Shown here: piece after piece, positions 24,201-36,749 of the stretch
Layout: the number at the start of each line of letters is the position of its first letter
Numbering within the stretch: the first letter of the stretch is position 1
Source of the DNA: Paraphysomonas bandaiensis
Lineage: Eukaryota; Chrysophyceae
NCBI GenBank assembly: GCA_965644295.1
Contig: CBFFRP010000208.1
Coordinates: forward strand, 62,001-126,000
DNA length: 64,000 nucleotides
Reading direction: 5' to 3'
Made by a program: the position numbers and the translations under genes
The notes under the pieces: generated by a model
Told to the model about the DNA's origin: nothing
What the model saw: the letters and a program-made list of their open reading frames with translations, nothing else
Databases searched by the model: none

Positions 24201-25209
24201 TCTATGATTGGTGATTCTAGTGTTTCGCAATTAAAGGGCTACGGATATGACATCGAAAGAGCCGCTAAAGTAGCTTTGGACGGTATTAGAAATACTCTGC
24301 TCTGTTACCCTGAGGAAAGAGCCTCTGAAGCAGTAAAGTCTATGTCTGCCCTCGGTTATCAAGATGTGTGGTGCCGTGCCATCAAATCTGTTTGCGGGAG
24401 TATTCTTGGTATGTATTGTTTGTTTGAGTACTACATTTGCTAATATGTATTGCCAGTTGAACTCGAGCAGCTCTTAGCAACAGACGTCGAAGAATCCGAC
24501 GATGATATTAGTGCCCAAGAATGTAAGACTTTATTGAATGAGGTGACTGCTATGAGCGCAGAGCTGGAGGCGCCTGTGGGTTCGTGTCATGCCACTGAGA
24601 GTGTTTCTTGTTTGCGAGATGCTGACTGCGCCACAATCGCGACATCTTCACTCTTCGACTACCCGCAGAAAATTCAATATGCATTGGAGCTCCTACAGGC
24701 AATATGTCATAAATTTTGTTTCACAAGGGTGTACTACGATGCACTTGTGAAGACCCGGGATGCAATCAGCTGTGTATTGGAGAATAGGAAGGTTGTAGCA
24801 TGAATGCTATACGATACTTTTTAAGTCTTTATTTGCAGACCATGTACCTGCTTTCTGCACAGTTACTTACTACCTACATAAAGGTATAGTCTTGTGGTAA
24901 ACTATGTATCGTGCTGACCCTTTTCTAGGTGTGCACGGAGACCGCTGAGGTAATGGAGACGCTACAATGCAAGGAGCAGGCGCTTGATTGGTATCAGCGT
25001 GCCGTCCAGCTCGCTGATTTTATAGCAGAAGATGAACATCCCCATTTACAGCTTTACAAGTCTCTAAAAGGGTAGGTGATATGGTTTTCGTAGTAAGTAT
25101 TTAATTCCATCGCAGTGCTGATATTAAAGCAATTCTGGGGGCTATCCATCATGCTGCTATGGAGATACTTCGGTTAAATTCGTCCCGAGGATTTAGTATA
25201 GACGTGTAG
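21276..25209 (+). CDS. NUP107: Nucleoporin Nup107 (Nup84 family)
   Basis: Nine exons: 21276..21430, 21497..21689, 21747..21833, 21881..22038, 22103..24408, 24457..24791, 24839..24883, 24929..25071, 25116..25209 (1171 aa). Nup107 is an alpha-helical scaffold subunit of the Y-shaped nuclear pore complex. Recognisable blocks: RVLKDWLENGA, WLVTLGGI, LHPDVQLGP, VMKVVWQYIRSGQLVRAQEVAKEHGWFWLSGCLLGA, RRALWMQTCWRYS, AVYSALSGNLRTL...SWSDRLWATVKCCHERQ (the hallmark segment), NKVLHSVVEAYIEHLIHRRQYSLVALYASFL, and LKWLCFSNYHRVAVIEANAFMRSL. It is somewhat longer than animal homologues (about 925 aa), with extra N-terminal and His/Thr-rich internal segments. Introns are 44-66 nt. The start ATG opens a charged helical N-terminus, and the frame holds to the TAG at 25207-25209. 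Confidence 0.9.
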
Positions 25210-25671
25210 GCGCCTAGCGCCCCGCAAATTCGGCATTACTCACGGCGCATTGCTTTCGAGTGTTCACAGTATTATGGACTCGAATGAGTTGCCTTTTCAT
25301 ACTGCTATAATAATCAATTATTCTCTACGAAAGTATATTTTTGAACTGTAATATAAAGAGCGAAGTATGCGGCGACTTAACGTAGCACTACAACGGGTAT
25401 TTGCTTATACTTAATGTAGGCTACGAAATATAAGGTGGAACTTGGTTATCTACACCATCAGTTGTATGTTTAGTAAACAAATGAATATATTATTACCAGA
25501 TACTTATGAATTCTCATGTATTGTTGATTGTTGTATATAAGCAAATCTTAAGCTCGTCACAACGGAAAATTAAGATTCATTACTTGACGTAATAATATTC
25601 AATGAGATATAAGCTTCGTATTGTAATTTTAAAAAACAAAAACTTCACAGAAAGAATATGTTAATATAAGT

Positions 25672-25975
25672 GTCGCTTGTGTGGACGTCTTCGGGCCTTG
25701 GCGAATAAACAAGCATCCGGAATAGAGGGCCCACCCGACAGGTAGCCCGATATTGAACTGCCTGCTGAAGTCAAGCATGTGATGACCAAACCTGGTAGAA
25801 CGGTCTAAAATCTATTAGAGCGAAAGTGGTTGCACCTTGGTGCTTGCAGTCATGCAGAAGCATCTTTTGTAGCGCTAACTAGTAGGATGTCAGAGTTAAG
25901 CACTAGTTAGTTGAACTGCAATGCTAAATTAGCTCTGACTCTCGAACGCCTATTTTGCTAATTCACTACCATATT
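25672..25975 (+). repeat. Structured interspersed element, copy 3
   Basis: Has the GGGCCCACC/ATCCGG middle region and the structured core (25820-25876). The outer stem is CGAAAG/CTTTTG. The inner stem is TGCA/TGCA around a GTCA loop, in which the G-C pair of other copies is replaced by A-T. Confidence 0.75.
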
Positions 25976-26768
25976 GTTGTATTTACGTGTGTATTACATA
26001 ATATATTAAGGGCTGTACGTGAATTTTAGTGATACTACAAGTTTTTAAAATTATAAACTATATGCGAAAAGAGTATGAAACGACAGTTGGGTAAGCTATG
26101 TTGGCTGTTGGCAGCTAATGTATAGATGTTTAGCTACTTGAGTATCAGTTAATTAGGACAGCAAATAATAATTGCAATTATTATAATAGACGATTTGAAA
26201 GCGATATTTATGTACATTTCAATTACGATAATTTTGAAGTTGAGCTTAAACGAGCACAAAGTATCTGTTGTGGTACCCTGTAAACTGGTCAAAATGAGGC
26301 TAATATACTATGGCTTTCCATAAAAGAATGCATTCAGTATTCAGTATATTTAGCTCTATTGAATTATATATTGACAATTGACCATTTTCAGGTGATTAAG
26401 ATCGTTGTAAGAGAAGTTTAAGTTAGTCAAACTAGATAGATTACTTTATTATAATTGTATACACAATTGTGTGTGTTGTCATGTAACACATGTCAACAAC
26501 ATCATAAATTATTTCGTTCATGTCAACCACTGCTCAACTTCCGTATCTTGAATCGTCATGATATAATACTTCAGTTTCACAGTTATAGCTATATTGAAAA
26601 TCTGATTATTAAGAAGCGCAAGCTTGTGCGTTGCCGCGACCAACCTAACAACTCGCGCGACACTATGCATAACATGACTCTCATCTAGTTACTATTGCAT
26701 GCACCGACAAGTGCTCAACTATACAACACGATTTAGTTAGCTACATGGGCATACGACGAGTTGCGTGT

Positions 26769-27240
26769 TTAAGCCGGATCATACGCTCCTGCCCAATCTA
26801 CTTGTCCTAACACAAACAACTTGCGGTCGGTGTCTTCGGCATATGTCTCCTGTATATGCGGCAGATCTTTAGGGCCCTCTTCAAGGTGGTGTTCACAGCA
26901 GCAGGTAGTCTGGAAGGGAGAATAAAGTAGCTCTATAGCGCCGGGTCCTCCCACGGTCACGAAGCGGTCTCACTGGTGCAATTTTGCACACTGACGCATG
27001 AAACAGACATCTACCAAAATCTGTTACAAATTCAAGCTGACTCCAATGTCTTCCCTCCATTGTGTGCACTCATCCAGCACATGCATCCACCTTGCACTCT
27101 TCTCCCGAGTGACTTACACTAGTAGGAAACCGTGCACCTTCCCCGCTCGGATGAAAACCTACTAAGCAAGAATAACATAAAAGCACCACAAATGTACCTG
27201 ACACTGCTTGGAGAACAGTGCCAGAGCCTTGATATAATCT
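26769..27240 (-). pseudogene. Possible remnant of a helical-repeat gene
   Basis: On the minus strand, coding-like pieces sit next to splice-like sites: ALALFSKQCQ just before a GTACATTTG donor near 27198, and GPKDLPHIQETYAEDTDRKLFVLGQVDWAGAYDPA ending at a TAA (26769-26771). Stops interrupt every attempt to join them. ALALFSKQCQ resembles a TPR helix, but I could not assign a family. Confidence 0.25.
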
Positions 27241-27410
27241 CAATGACCTGGGTCAGGAGAAACCAAGACTAGGCAGTAGACGTGTGAGAAGACATGACAG
27301 GTCTAATCACATCATTGCCATTGCCATGCATCCATGAGGAAAGTTTGACGCATTACCTCGGTCATTGGCCACACAGATACCGAATAATGTGAACTCATAC
27401 TCAGCATCAA

Positions 27411-27810
27411 TCACTCAAAGCAAACGCAGGGAGCAAGCAGAATGTTGATATACCTGACATCTGCTAACTTCAGGTGTTTTGAGTTCTTAAGGTGAACATC
27501 CCGGATGCTTAACTTCAGCAGGCAGCCCAATACCCCGGTTACCCTTCTGGTGGGCCCTGTCCCGGATGCCCTTGAGGTGGGCCCATTCCCGGATGCCTGT
27601 TTATTCGTCAGGGCCCAAAGACGTCTACACAAGTGACACTTATTAGTGTCCCTTGTACCACACAAGCATTTGGCTATGAGTGGGCAGAACAATATATCTG
27701 CTGACTATATAATATGCGGCTCACGTTAGTTTCCCGGAGAAATATCTCCGGTACTTATCCCCCAGAACACCACGAAAAGGTGCGAGTCCGACTTTGTTGA
27801 GGGCGTTATA
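27411..27810 (-). repeat. Structured interspersed element, copy 4 (5' and middle parts)
   Basis: Read on the minus strand it starts CTCAACAAAGTCGGACTCGC and has the CCGGAGA-TATT-TCTCCGG hairpin (27733-27751), the tandem GCATCCGGGA units, and the segment ending at GCTTTGAGTGAT. It stops just before the structured 3' core, so it is truncated. Confidence 0.8.
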
Positions 27811-28163
27811 GCTATATAGCACCTTTGACTATTGACTACGCATTACTGTTTTTCAAATTGTATTTAACGTATTCTACAGTACTATCTTAGAGAACCATAC
27901 GTATTCCAACATTATATATTATATATGCCAGATATTGATTGGAAAAGAAGCTATTTAGTCTTTCTTTAACAAAATATTAATTTGTGAAGTGCCCCACCAA
28001 AAGTTTAGAATATCATAGCTAAAGTAAAACTCGACTTATTTTTCCAAAGGGTCATTGACTACTAGATTATACTTAACCTATAGCTGCGGCGCACAGGTTG
28101 GATACAGAAAAATATCAACAACATTACTTGTACAATACAATGAAAAAAAACAGTTGTGCTTAT

Positions 28164-29468
28164 CTAACGAGCTAATTGCTGTACCCTGGACATGTTATTC
28201 GCCAGCATGAAAAGCATCGTTAACTTGCGTAGGAGTTCAGCGCTCGGAGTAAAATGTTGCTGCATTTTTCTAGACAGAAACTTAGAAACATTGATATCGA
28301 TTTCTGTTTCAGTAGGCTGTGCGTCCGAATATTCGGTCACTTCCTTATTCCCACCCTGGTTGCCACTCGGCTCAATGATATTTTTGTCCGGACTCCTGAT
28401 GAATAACAAAGATGCAATACAAGGTACGAGAGCCTCCGTCAATTCTACAGATTCATTTTCCGTCAATGACACGGTGACAATACGTTTTGCTTCTGCAATG
28501 CACTTCGACCAGACAGTTTCCATATCCCCGCCCTCGTGCTCCTTCTGTGCAGAAACAGAAGTGTCCAACCTGACTTCTGCAGCCCGTTTACGTCTATGAA
28601 GTACCGAAATCTGCCCATGAACGGCCAGCCACTCATCCCTCACTACTGCGTGACCCATTTCAACGCTATCGAACTGCACAAGGAAGTGTGCGCCGTTTTC
28701 ATCGACAAATTCTCGGGATAGCACTTGGCCGCGTTGCAGAGAACAAGATGCCTCGTGAAGAGCTGTAACGCAGTCACCGACACTCACAGGCTCATTGACC
28801 TCGTAGGGGAACTCCCGGTAAGGAGGCATAGGTGTACCTTCGAATTGAATGCGTCGTACTGTGCGTCGATATTCCTCCAGCTTACGTCGTTCACCCAATA
28901 AGAAGGCTGGTGAAAACCTACGCGGTCGACCAATTCGTGATCCCATGGCCCCTCTCAGAACTGACCACTGTGGTCGCGAGAGAAGAGCTGGGGTATTCTG
29001 GCGCAAAGAACAGTACAAGTCAAATAATATGCGTGCAAAACCTGTGTACACGGCACCTGTAATCCATAGCCGAGAGAATGCAAGCAAGCCAAAAATTCAT
29101 TTTCTTTGAAATAATCTCTACACAGACACCCACATTCAACAATGTTGATTCGCTAGACATCAATAGTAAGCTACCTGTCCAGAGTGGAGTAAAACCATTC
29201 ATGTATCGCACGCAATCTCAGCGCCGGTGTCATAAGTTGATTAATTTTTTCTATATTGAGATTCTCAGTCGCTCTGCGACAGCAAATAACACACAGCAAC
29301 AACAGCAGTACGATCCTCTTACTCCGTCTTGACATCTGTGCGATCGGATGACTGGGAGGGCTCGATATGACTGGGGGCCTCCACAGAAGACACCGCTTTC
29401 GGTTCAGCAGTTCGTTTCCGTTTCCTTTGATTGTTTCTGGAGGGCACCGACTGCATTGAGACACTCAT
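28164..29468 (-). CDS. LIN9: LIN9 / ALWAYS EARLY-type DIRP-domain protein (MuvB core)
   Basis: Minus-strand exons 29468..29323, 29273..29175, 29117..29057, 28997..28164 (379 aa). LIN9 is a subunit of the MuvB/DREAM complex that represses or activates cell-cycle genes. The DIRP domain is reconstructed over three exon joins: LRLRAIHEWFYSTLDR, then DYFKENEFLACLHSLGYGLQ, then SRPQWSVLRGAMGSRIGRPRRFSPAFLLGERRKLEEYRRTVRRIQ. The family pattern is EWFYS..D...F..N.F...L, R.EW..IR...GKPRRFS.AFL..ER.KL..YR..VR. Next comes the small tudor-like domain (PVSVGDCVTALH...QVLSREF...FLVQFDSVEMGHAVVRDEWLAVHG). The N-terminus has a basic RKRKR cluster. It is shorter than animal or plant LIN9/ALY and ends in a helical C-terminus. 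Head-to-head with the subtilase. Confidence 0.88.
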
Positions 29469-30198
29469 TAAACAACAGCACACTACACACGCATCACATC
29501 ACGTACAGAGGATTCTACGAGGTCTGCAGCTGCTGCCAGACGCGCCAACCCGTCCATACTGATTGCTGATACTAGATAAGGTACCTATATGCGATGTTAG
29601 GCTAACTATGAGATGGATGTCTGTGATCACAGTGTGCTCATGATATAAGGCACTGATTTTAAAAATCCTGTTGAATTTAGGAATATATCGGGGGTTTTAC
29701 ATCAAAAATGGTGATATTTCGATATTTAGTATCAAAATATGCCGCTTTGAGGAATTATTTTCATACATGTGTGATTAAGTGGTTAACGGACAGTTTTCTT
29801 CCGTAACGGGGAACTACCCGTATAAATATATAGACATTGCCACTGTGTAGTCTGCTGTAGTAGTAGTACAGTACGGCATTGTCCGTCGAACGAATAGTTG
29901 ATGTAAAAATTTGGCACTAAAATTTATTGCTTGTACTCGAGGGCTGATCGGCCGTAGAGGCCTATAGGATACATGCACCTGTACCTGTACATACAGTACC
30001 TATACGTATACCGTCCATATATATATGATTCCGTCGACTTCATATGGACATTATGACCGTGTACATATACATACAAGCTATTAGCATAACGCGGACAAGT
30101 AGTCACCTCACAATGACTGGAGTCTTCCTTATCAATGAGTGAATTATTCTCATCGTTATCTTAGCTGTTTGTTTCATTGAAGTGCTGCATAGTCAACG
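29469..30198. promoter_or_regulatory. Divergent promoter: LIN9 / subtilase
   Basis: 730-bp head-to-head spacer with GTACCTGTACAT, CAGTACC and CGTATAC words at 29970-30020. No gene was found. Confidence 0.45.
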
Positions 30199-33100
30199 AT
30201 GAGACCGCCTCTCTATGTGTTCGTACATATGCTCTATTGGGCGTCTATTTTATCCCCTCACAGCGCTAAGAGTGTTCTCGAGAAGGTGTTTCATTCTGAT
30301 CTGTTCTCAGCTCATTCATTATCTGATGTGAGTGCTGTGGTTCACTCTCATCACCTGAGAGTCCTTCAAGCCGATCAACACATAACTGTTATCGGATGCG
30401 GCCCCTCTCAAAGCTTTACTGCTAAGCAGGATGCTCTGTTAGGTGCTGCGAAGTTTGTGGACATTGCAGCAGTTCGTCATGAAGACAATGAAACTTGTCT
30501 AATTGCCCACTTGCCGTCCTCCGAAGTTGCGAAATTTGAAGAGTATGTTGCAATTGCATTCTGTACTATTTAACGATTTACATCTTTGTAGCTCTGATTG
30601 GACGTTTTCAAGTCTTCCATCTGTATTGAAGATTCATCAGAGCGTTATAAAGCATTTATCACGCCGTGTTGATATTGACTCGCCAAGGAATTCTGAATCT
30701 TTGGAACCGAAGAACGACGAGTTTTTCCGAATGACTGGCCATGCAGCAGTTGATGTCGAGACACCTGAGAGCAGAGCACTTGTAGTGCAGTTTGTTCCTG
30801 GGGTTGTGGACTCTACCGAAGAAACTGTATCATGTGTACTTGCCTCCTGGAAAGTTGGGACTGTGTCGGAACGACAGAGCTCGTCTGAGGATGGCGTATG
30901 GATGGGTCTGAGGTCGACAACGAGATTTCGACGCCTGTCTGACGAAGATCATTCTGGGGGATGTGAGATACCAAATTCTACTATCTTCGAGTATGAGGAT
31001 ACTGTTGCTCGACTAGTGGACCTAAGTGGTTGGGGAACACTGGGAAACAGCATAGAATGTCTACTGCTTCTTGTGGATGCCTTCGCGTCGCATCCCGCGG
31101 TCCTCACAGTATCAGTGCAAGGTCGCCCAGTGTTACTCAATTATGATGCTCGTGGTGTTACTCAGAGTGGAACTTCGCAATTCACTCCGTTCTCTGACGC
31201 TGGTCTCTATGGGCAGGGACAAATTGTGGGGGTTGCGGATAGCGGACTGGATGACTACTCTTGTTTCTTTTGGGATAACTCTGGTTACTACGGCTCCTCA
31301 TCTACTACACGAAGCCAATATAACAGTTTTTCAGTGGAGGAGCACAGGCGGAAGGTTGTTCAGTATATCGCGTATGGGGACGGTTATGACGGGGAAGCAG
31401 GACATGGGACGCATGTTGTAGGTACTATATGCGGTGACTCCATATTTGGGGGTTTCAGCAAGGCGAACGGTGTAGCACCTGGTGCGAAGGTTGCCTTTTA
31501 TGATGTGATGGGTGGGAGTTCGGCTTATCTATCCATACCTGACCTTTACTCTTATCTTTTCCCTAGCCTTTACAAGGCAGGTGCTAGAATTATGAGTAAC
31601 AGCTGGGGATCATTCTCTGGAGAGAGCGAGTACACTGAGCGGAGCTATGATGCCGATAATTTTGCTTACAACTACCCCGATACTCTAATCATATTTGCAG
31701 CCGGCAATTCAGGATCACAAGGAACAAAAACTACCTACAGTCCATGCACGAGGTAAGAATTGATAACTTTTGCTTTTTGGCTAATTTATGATCAGCAAGA
31801 ATGTGCTATGTGTGGGTTCTGTTGACTTAAGGAATGACGATGATGACGATGTTGTTGCATCCGGACATAGCAGAGTTTCTTACTTTAGTAGTATGGGACC
31901 GAGTTTTGATGGCCGAATTAAGCCGGAGATTGTCTCTACTGGCAACAAAATTGTTTCGGCTATGTCTGCTGGGTCCAGTGCAGAGGCGAAATCATGCGGA
32001 GTCTACGAGACCTTCGGTGAGTGTTTTTGCATTGTTTACGTAGGTGGGTGATAATTCTTGTGAACAGGAACTTCCATGGCTGCGCCCACCGTTGCTGGCA
32101 ATGCAATTTTACTGCGCGAATATTTCAGAAACATGTACCAGGATGTTTGTAGATCAGAATATACCTTCTGCAAGTCTTTCACTCCCACAGGTTAGATGTC
32201 TTGTCGTGATACACTGTCACTAATCACCCTATACGTTAGGCTACCTTTTAAAGGCCATGCTTATTCACTCCACAGACGCAGTCAAGAGGTTTGATATTGT
32301 TCTTAAGATTCATTGTATGTTCTTATCATACTATGTTGCAGATATTCGGAAACAGCTTTTAACAGTAAGACGTCATTGTCTAGCTACAGCTTGGGGTCCC
32401 CACCGGATAGTGTCCAAGGCTATGGTGCTTTAAACCTAGCCGGTATTCCTTTGTCGACATCGCAGAGAAAGAAGCAAGATCTCTATGTGAGAGATAAATT
32501 CTCTTTTGCAGCAGGGTCTCAATATGTTATGCAAGTATCCGTCAGTGACAACAACAAGCCGCTCAGAGTTACGCTGGTTAGTTTCTGTTGTGTCGTGTCA
32601 ATAGTGTGTAACACATGTAAATCAGGCATGGTATGACCGTCCCTCGACGATCGGAAATGCTTACAACTTGCTGCAATCGAATCTAATGCTGTACGTTTCC
32701 CACACATCTACGGGAAAGTACTGGTATGGAAACCGTGCCACTGCCGCGAGCCCAGACAACGTAAACCCCCAGGAACAGGTCACCATCTCTACACCAGGTA
32801 CGATAATTTTATTGCTTTGCAAGTGTTCTTAGCTTATTTGTTGTAGCTACTGGCATCTACAAAGTGTACCTCGCTAGTCAGAGTGGTGGGTTTCAAGTAA
32901 ATGGTGCCGTGGTTGTTTCATGTAATGGGTAGGTGCATCTTTGTTCTATGGTACCAACTCAATATCGATATAGCAATGTTGTGAGCGAGCCTACCTACAC
33001 CACCACAACTGTGTCAGAGGATGAGGAAATTATGAAGTCAGTAATGGTGGAACGGCACACACCCACTGGTTCTGATATGGACATTTCGAACTCCTTACGA

Positions 33101-34395
33101 GGGCATAGTGATGAAAAATTGCAAGTAGAAGAAGATGTGGGTCGAGTACTTTCCTCATCGAAAGATGATGTCGTGAGGTATTGGTGTAGGTGTTCAACAG
33201 TATATGTGTTTTTTAACATTCTTCCTCTAGTTCTTCGAATGCGTTTTCGACAGTGTTCTCCTTCGCAATCAACAACCAATTATCGCCAATGACTGAAGTA
33301 TGTACCCACAGCTTTTCTACTACCTCCACCCATGAGCAGCTACATTCCATTACACTGGATCTTGATGCGGCTAATCATGGAGGCAGCGCCGCTTTCATTC
33401 TCGCCATAAATCTCTACGCCCCTAGTGGTGAAACTCTCCAAGTCGGGGGATATATGAATTATAAATCGTCCGATCGACTTTGGAATAGGTGAGTGATAAG
33501 AATAGTTGCTTAGCATATGTCACACCTCTGCAGAATGTGGCCTGTACAGTGGACTGGGGCCACTTCACCTGTGGATGGTAGCTCACGTTGGTACTCTACA
33601 AGGTACGCAACTACTGTATGCGTTTAAAGCTGACGATATTCCAGGTACTTGTTAGATGCAGATTTGAGAGAGGTTGGAGACTGGATGGTGTGTCTAGAAA
33701 TGATGTACGACAATTGGGATACCACCGATTATAGTGGTCATGTTACCCTTCGGTTTATGTAAGTCTCCTGTGTTAACTATTATATGAGTGATGTGTATGG
33801 ACAGTGATACGGAAAATATAAACTCTAAATCAAAATCAAAGGTAATGCGCAGTTGAATGACACTCGATAGTCTTATATTATATGCAGGAAGCGTTTAATT
33901 CTGGATCAATGAGTGACTTGGCGCTTGTTTTACTGGTGTTTTTCATGGCCTTGGGTGCTGTGTTAGGCGGAGGTCTAATAGTTAGGTGTGTACAAGTACA
34001 AGTTTATCAGTAAAAGTATATTCTCACGATGTTGTGTAAAGGAAACGGGTAGAGATAGTAGATTCGATTAACCGAATAAGGGCACGTAAAATACCGGGTA
34101 ACCTCGTTGTAAGGAGGAAGAAGAAGCCGTCTGCTCAAAATGGCAGTGGAGATGATGTGGCCTTAAATCAGGTCTGCACGTTGTACTTTTGGCGGTGTAT
34201 CATTATTACACAATATGTTAATAGGAACCTTCTTCATCGGATCATTCGAATGAACCCACCCCAACCCCGCAGCATCAGGAAAATGAGGTTGAAGAGAAAA
34301 AGTGGACAGCCAAGAGAAAGATGAAAAAGCCAGCGGAAAATGGTATGCTAGCTAGTATGACTGCACTTCGGCGACCTCAGTATCACCAAATCTAG
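30199..34395 (+). CDS. Membrane-anchored subtilisin-like serine protease (S8A)
   Basis: Sixteen exons: 30199..30542, 30592..31752, 31796..32016, 32068..32190, 32240..32288, 32342..32576, 32626..32797, 32847..32928, 32974..33177, 33231..33488, 33534..33602, 33645..33758, 33805..33841, 33888..33985, 34042..34171, 34225..34395 (1155 aa). N-terminal signal peptide (MRPPLYVFVHMLYWASI), a propeptide-like region, then the catalytic domain with an intact triad: Asp331 in GVADSGLD, His386 in GHGTHVVGTI, Ser578 in GTSMAAPTVAGNA, and oxyanion Asn487 in AAGNSGS. The spacing and sequence (SNSWGS, KNVLCVGS) resemble Dictyostelium Tag-type and Kp43-like subtilases. Beta-sandwich-like domains follow, the first starting VTLAWYDRPS; then a transmembrane helix (about 1033-1055, LALVLLVFFMALGAVLGGGLI) and a basic cytosolic tail. 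Likely a type I membrane protease of the secretory pathway or cell surface. Confidence 0.9.
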
Positions 34396-36749
34396 ATTAT
34401 TCTCATAGATGTAGAGTTTTGTATGATTTTTAAAAAGATTTGCGCTTTCGATATATTTTGATGAAAGCGTTGTACATCAAATCCTCATATGAAAATGCTA
34501 TGTTATGAATATTGCAAAGTATTGAAGTTATTACTGAATTAATATATCAAGTATGCCGCTTAGAAATCTAAAACTTAAATAATACTCACCATCGTCGGAT
34601 GTGTGCGCTTATCAACTCTTCTATATCTCTTCCTATATGCTTGCTACAACAGAAGAAATAATAACAGTAGTGAATGTCTGATTATTAGCAATAGGCGTAT
34701 AAGAGGCATAACTAATGTAGCAAAACAAATAGAGTCTGATGATATTTTATATTTTTCTTATATAGTTTATTTATGCAGTGAGTAAACATTATGAAAAAGT
34801 GGGAAATTTACGATATTTTGGACTAAACTAATATTTAATATCCATCATAGACAAGCACGACGATGCCTCCTCCTCTAATAGCATCAGCGCTCCAAGTTGA
34901 GTTTTGCTGCATTTCTAAAGTAGTATTGAAATTATGGGTGATAATCGAAGAATACAACAGCGGTTAGCAGTTAACAGTATTAGATGAACAAATGTTCTGA
35001 TAGTAATTCCCTGCTGAACAACGTAGGACTCGGACCTTCTCGTGGTGTTATGGGAGATAAGTAAAACTGAAATATGTAAGCCATATATAATCGTGACTAT
35101 CTAAGATCGTATGAAAATGGTTGGTTGTTGAGAAAACACCAATTTGGCGAATGACAATGAATTATAAGTGCTATTGATCATATCATTGAGTGTGCACTAA
35201 GTTCTGCTAATTTAGCTTTAAACCATTCACACATTACATGGATGACGAAAGTTGACAGTGATAATAATAATAATATATATATACCGTCTCTAGAAATTAT
35301 TGTAAAATGTTATATATATTTCATTGCACTACATTACACCTATAATATTATATTATTATAGCCTTTAACTACTGTGTTTGTGACTGTCATAATAATTTTT
35401 GTAACTTTGTACTTTATACATTACATTCTTAATACAGTGTAGTTATTTGCTTAACTTTATAGTCTAGGAAAGTATGATTATTATATGAGAACGATTGTGT
35501 ACAGGAACTAGTTTATATCTATAGCCTAACTAATAACTGGATTTGCTATATACTACTAGTGGCCGGCAACCGTCTCGGGACTGCTTGTGCATCGCTGCGA
35601 GCACCATGGTGCAACAGTCCCTTGTATTGAGGTTAGTCGGGGGGTCTACCTTTGGGCAATGTGTCTGGCGGACCTGTGCCATGGATTATGTGAGGGGTGG
35701 ATGAGGCGAGATGTATATGAGAGTGTAAGTCGGTGGTGGAGATGGTGCTGGTTGTTGAGGTGGAGTTTTGGCCACAAGTAAGGAAGAATTGTTTCCGGAG
35801 TGGTTGCGCTTGCCTCTGTCGGGTCTGGACTCTTGCAGAGGGTGTAGCTCTTGGGGTGGATGTCGCCTGGAGTAGCTGGAGTTAACCTTATAGTAAAACT
35901 CAACATACATGCCCAAATAAATCATGTTCAGCTGCAGTGAACGTCTTATTCTTAGTGGAGTTTGTATTATTATTAGAAAGTCGTTGTCTATTTTAAAAGT
36001 ATTTCTTGTTTGTAGAAAGGAACCAAATGCACAGAATGGATACCTTCACCTATGTACTATGACGAAACGGAAATATAATACTCTACAGTATTATTTCTCT
36101 TTAACTGCTAGTTCATAGATATACATGACTCGTTGTCGAAGCCATTTGGGGAGGTATGTCTGGATGGTGGGTGGTATGTTATAGACGGTCTGCATTACTT
36201 TCTTCTGTATAATGTATAATGTATATAACGCAGTCCACGAGTCTTGATGAATTCATGTTTTCGATTGTAGACATAGTTTCAACGTTTCAACACATATAGG
36301 CTTCATGTATGTATTGGCAAGTTGAGAAAGAGATGTGTCATGTCGAGTGAAGTGATGGGGTTCCATAAGGATTCGGAGAGTGTTTGGTAAGGGCTATATA
36401 ATAGTGATATTTTGTGTATATAATAGATAATAGCAATATAATATTATTACGATAATATTATTATAAAAATCATTCTTGCTGTATCTATTCTACTCTCGCT
36501 AACTTAATGTCTATGCTGTACAAAAGAATCACTCCATGTTCTGTCTTTACCCTTTTTACTGCTCGCCATCTCACCATTGATACGTCAATTCTAAATATAT
36601 CGATGCAGTCATAAAATACAGACTTGAATTTATCGCAATGTTATCCTGCAATATATATTTCACTCTGTAGCTAACATGGACACTACGAGAATACTCTTTA
36701 AATATTTCACTTGAATATTTAATATTATTGAATTGTTGAAGTTTTAAAG
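34396..36749. other. Convergent spacer; element tail and a GC-richer island
   Basis: AT-rich tail-to-tail spacer. An isolated terminus of the structured element lies at 34667-34722 (minus). Bases 35560-35890 are GC-richer and, on the minus strand, give a short proline/histidine-rich frame (PPQQPAPSPPPTY) without ATG context or homology I can name. Otherwise nothing. Confidence 0.5.
34667..34722 (-). repeat. Structured interspersed element, 3'-terminal fragment
   Basis: The minus strand reads TTAGTTATGCCTCTTATACG, then CCTATTGCTAATAATCAGAC and ATTCACTAC, matching the last 55 bases of the other copies. Confidence 0.6.

Larger units (their letters stand above)
25210..28163. other. Convergent spacer with element copies and a gene remnant
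   Basis: Nearly 3 kb tail-to-tail spacer, AT-rich, with element copies at 25672-25975 (+) and 27411-27810 (-). Between them, 26769-27240 (minus) looks like a decayed gene. Nothing else is credible. Confidence 0.55.

Noticed and set aside
27778-27795. GGTGCGAGTCCGAC resembles a tRNA B box
   Set aside because: No matching A box, acceptor stem or cloverleaf around it; it is on the opposite strand to the structured core of the element, so I do not call a tRNA gene.
35646-35925. Proline/histidine-rich minus-strand frames
   Set aside because: Two overlapping frames of similar quality, no ATG context or splice partners; probably composition-driven.
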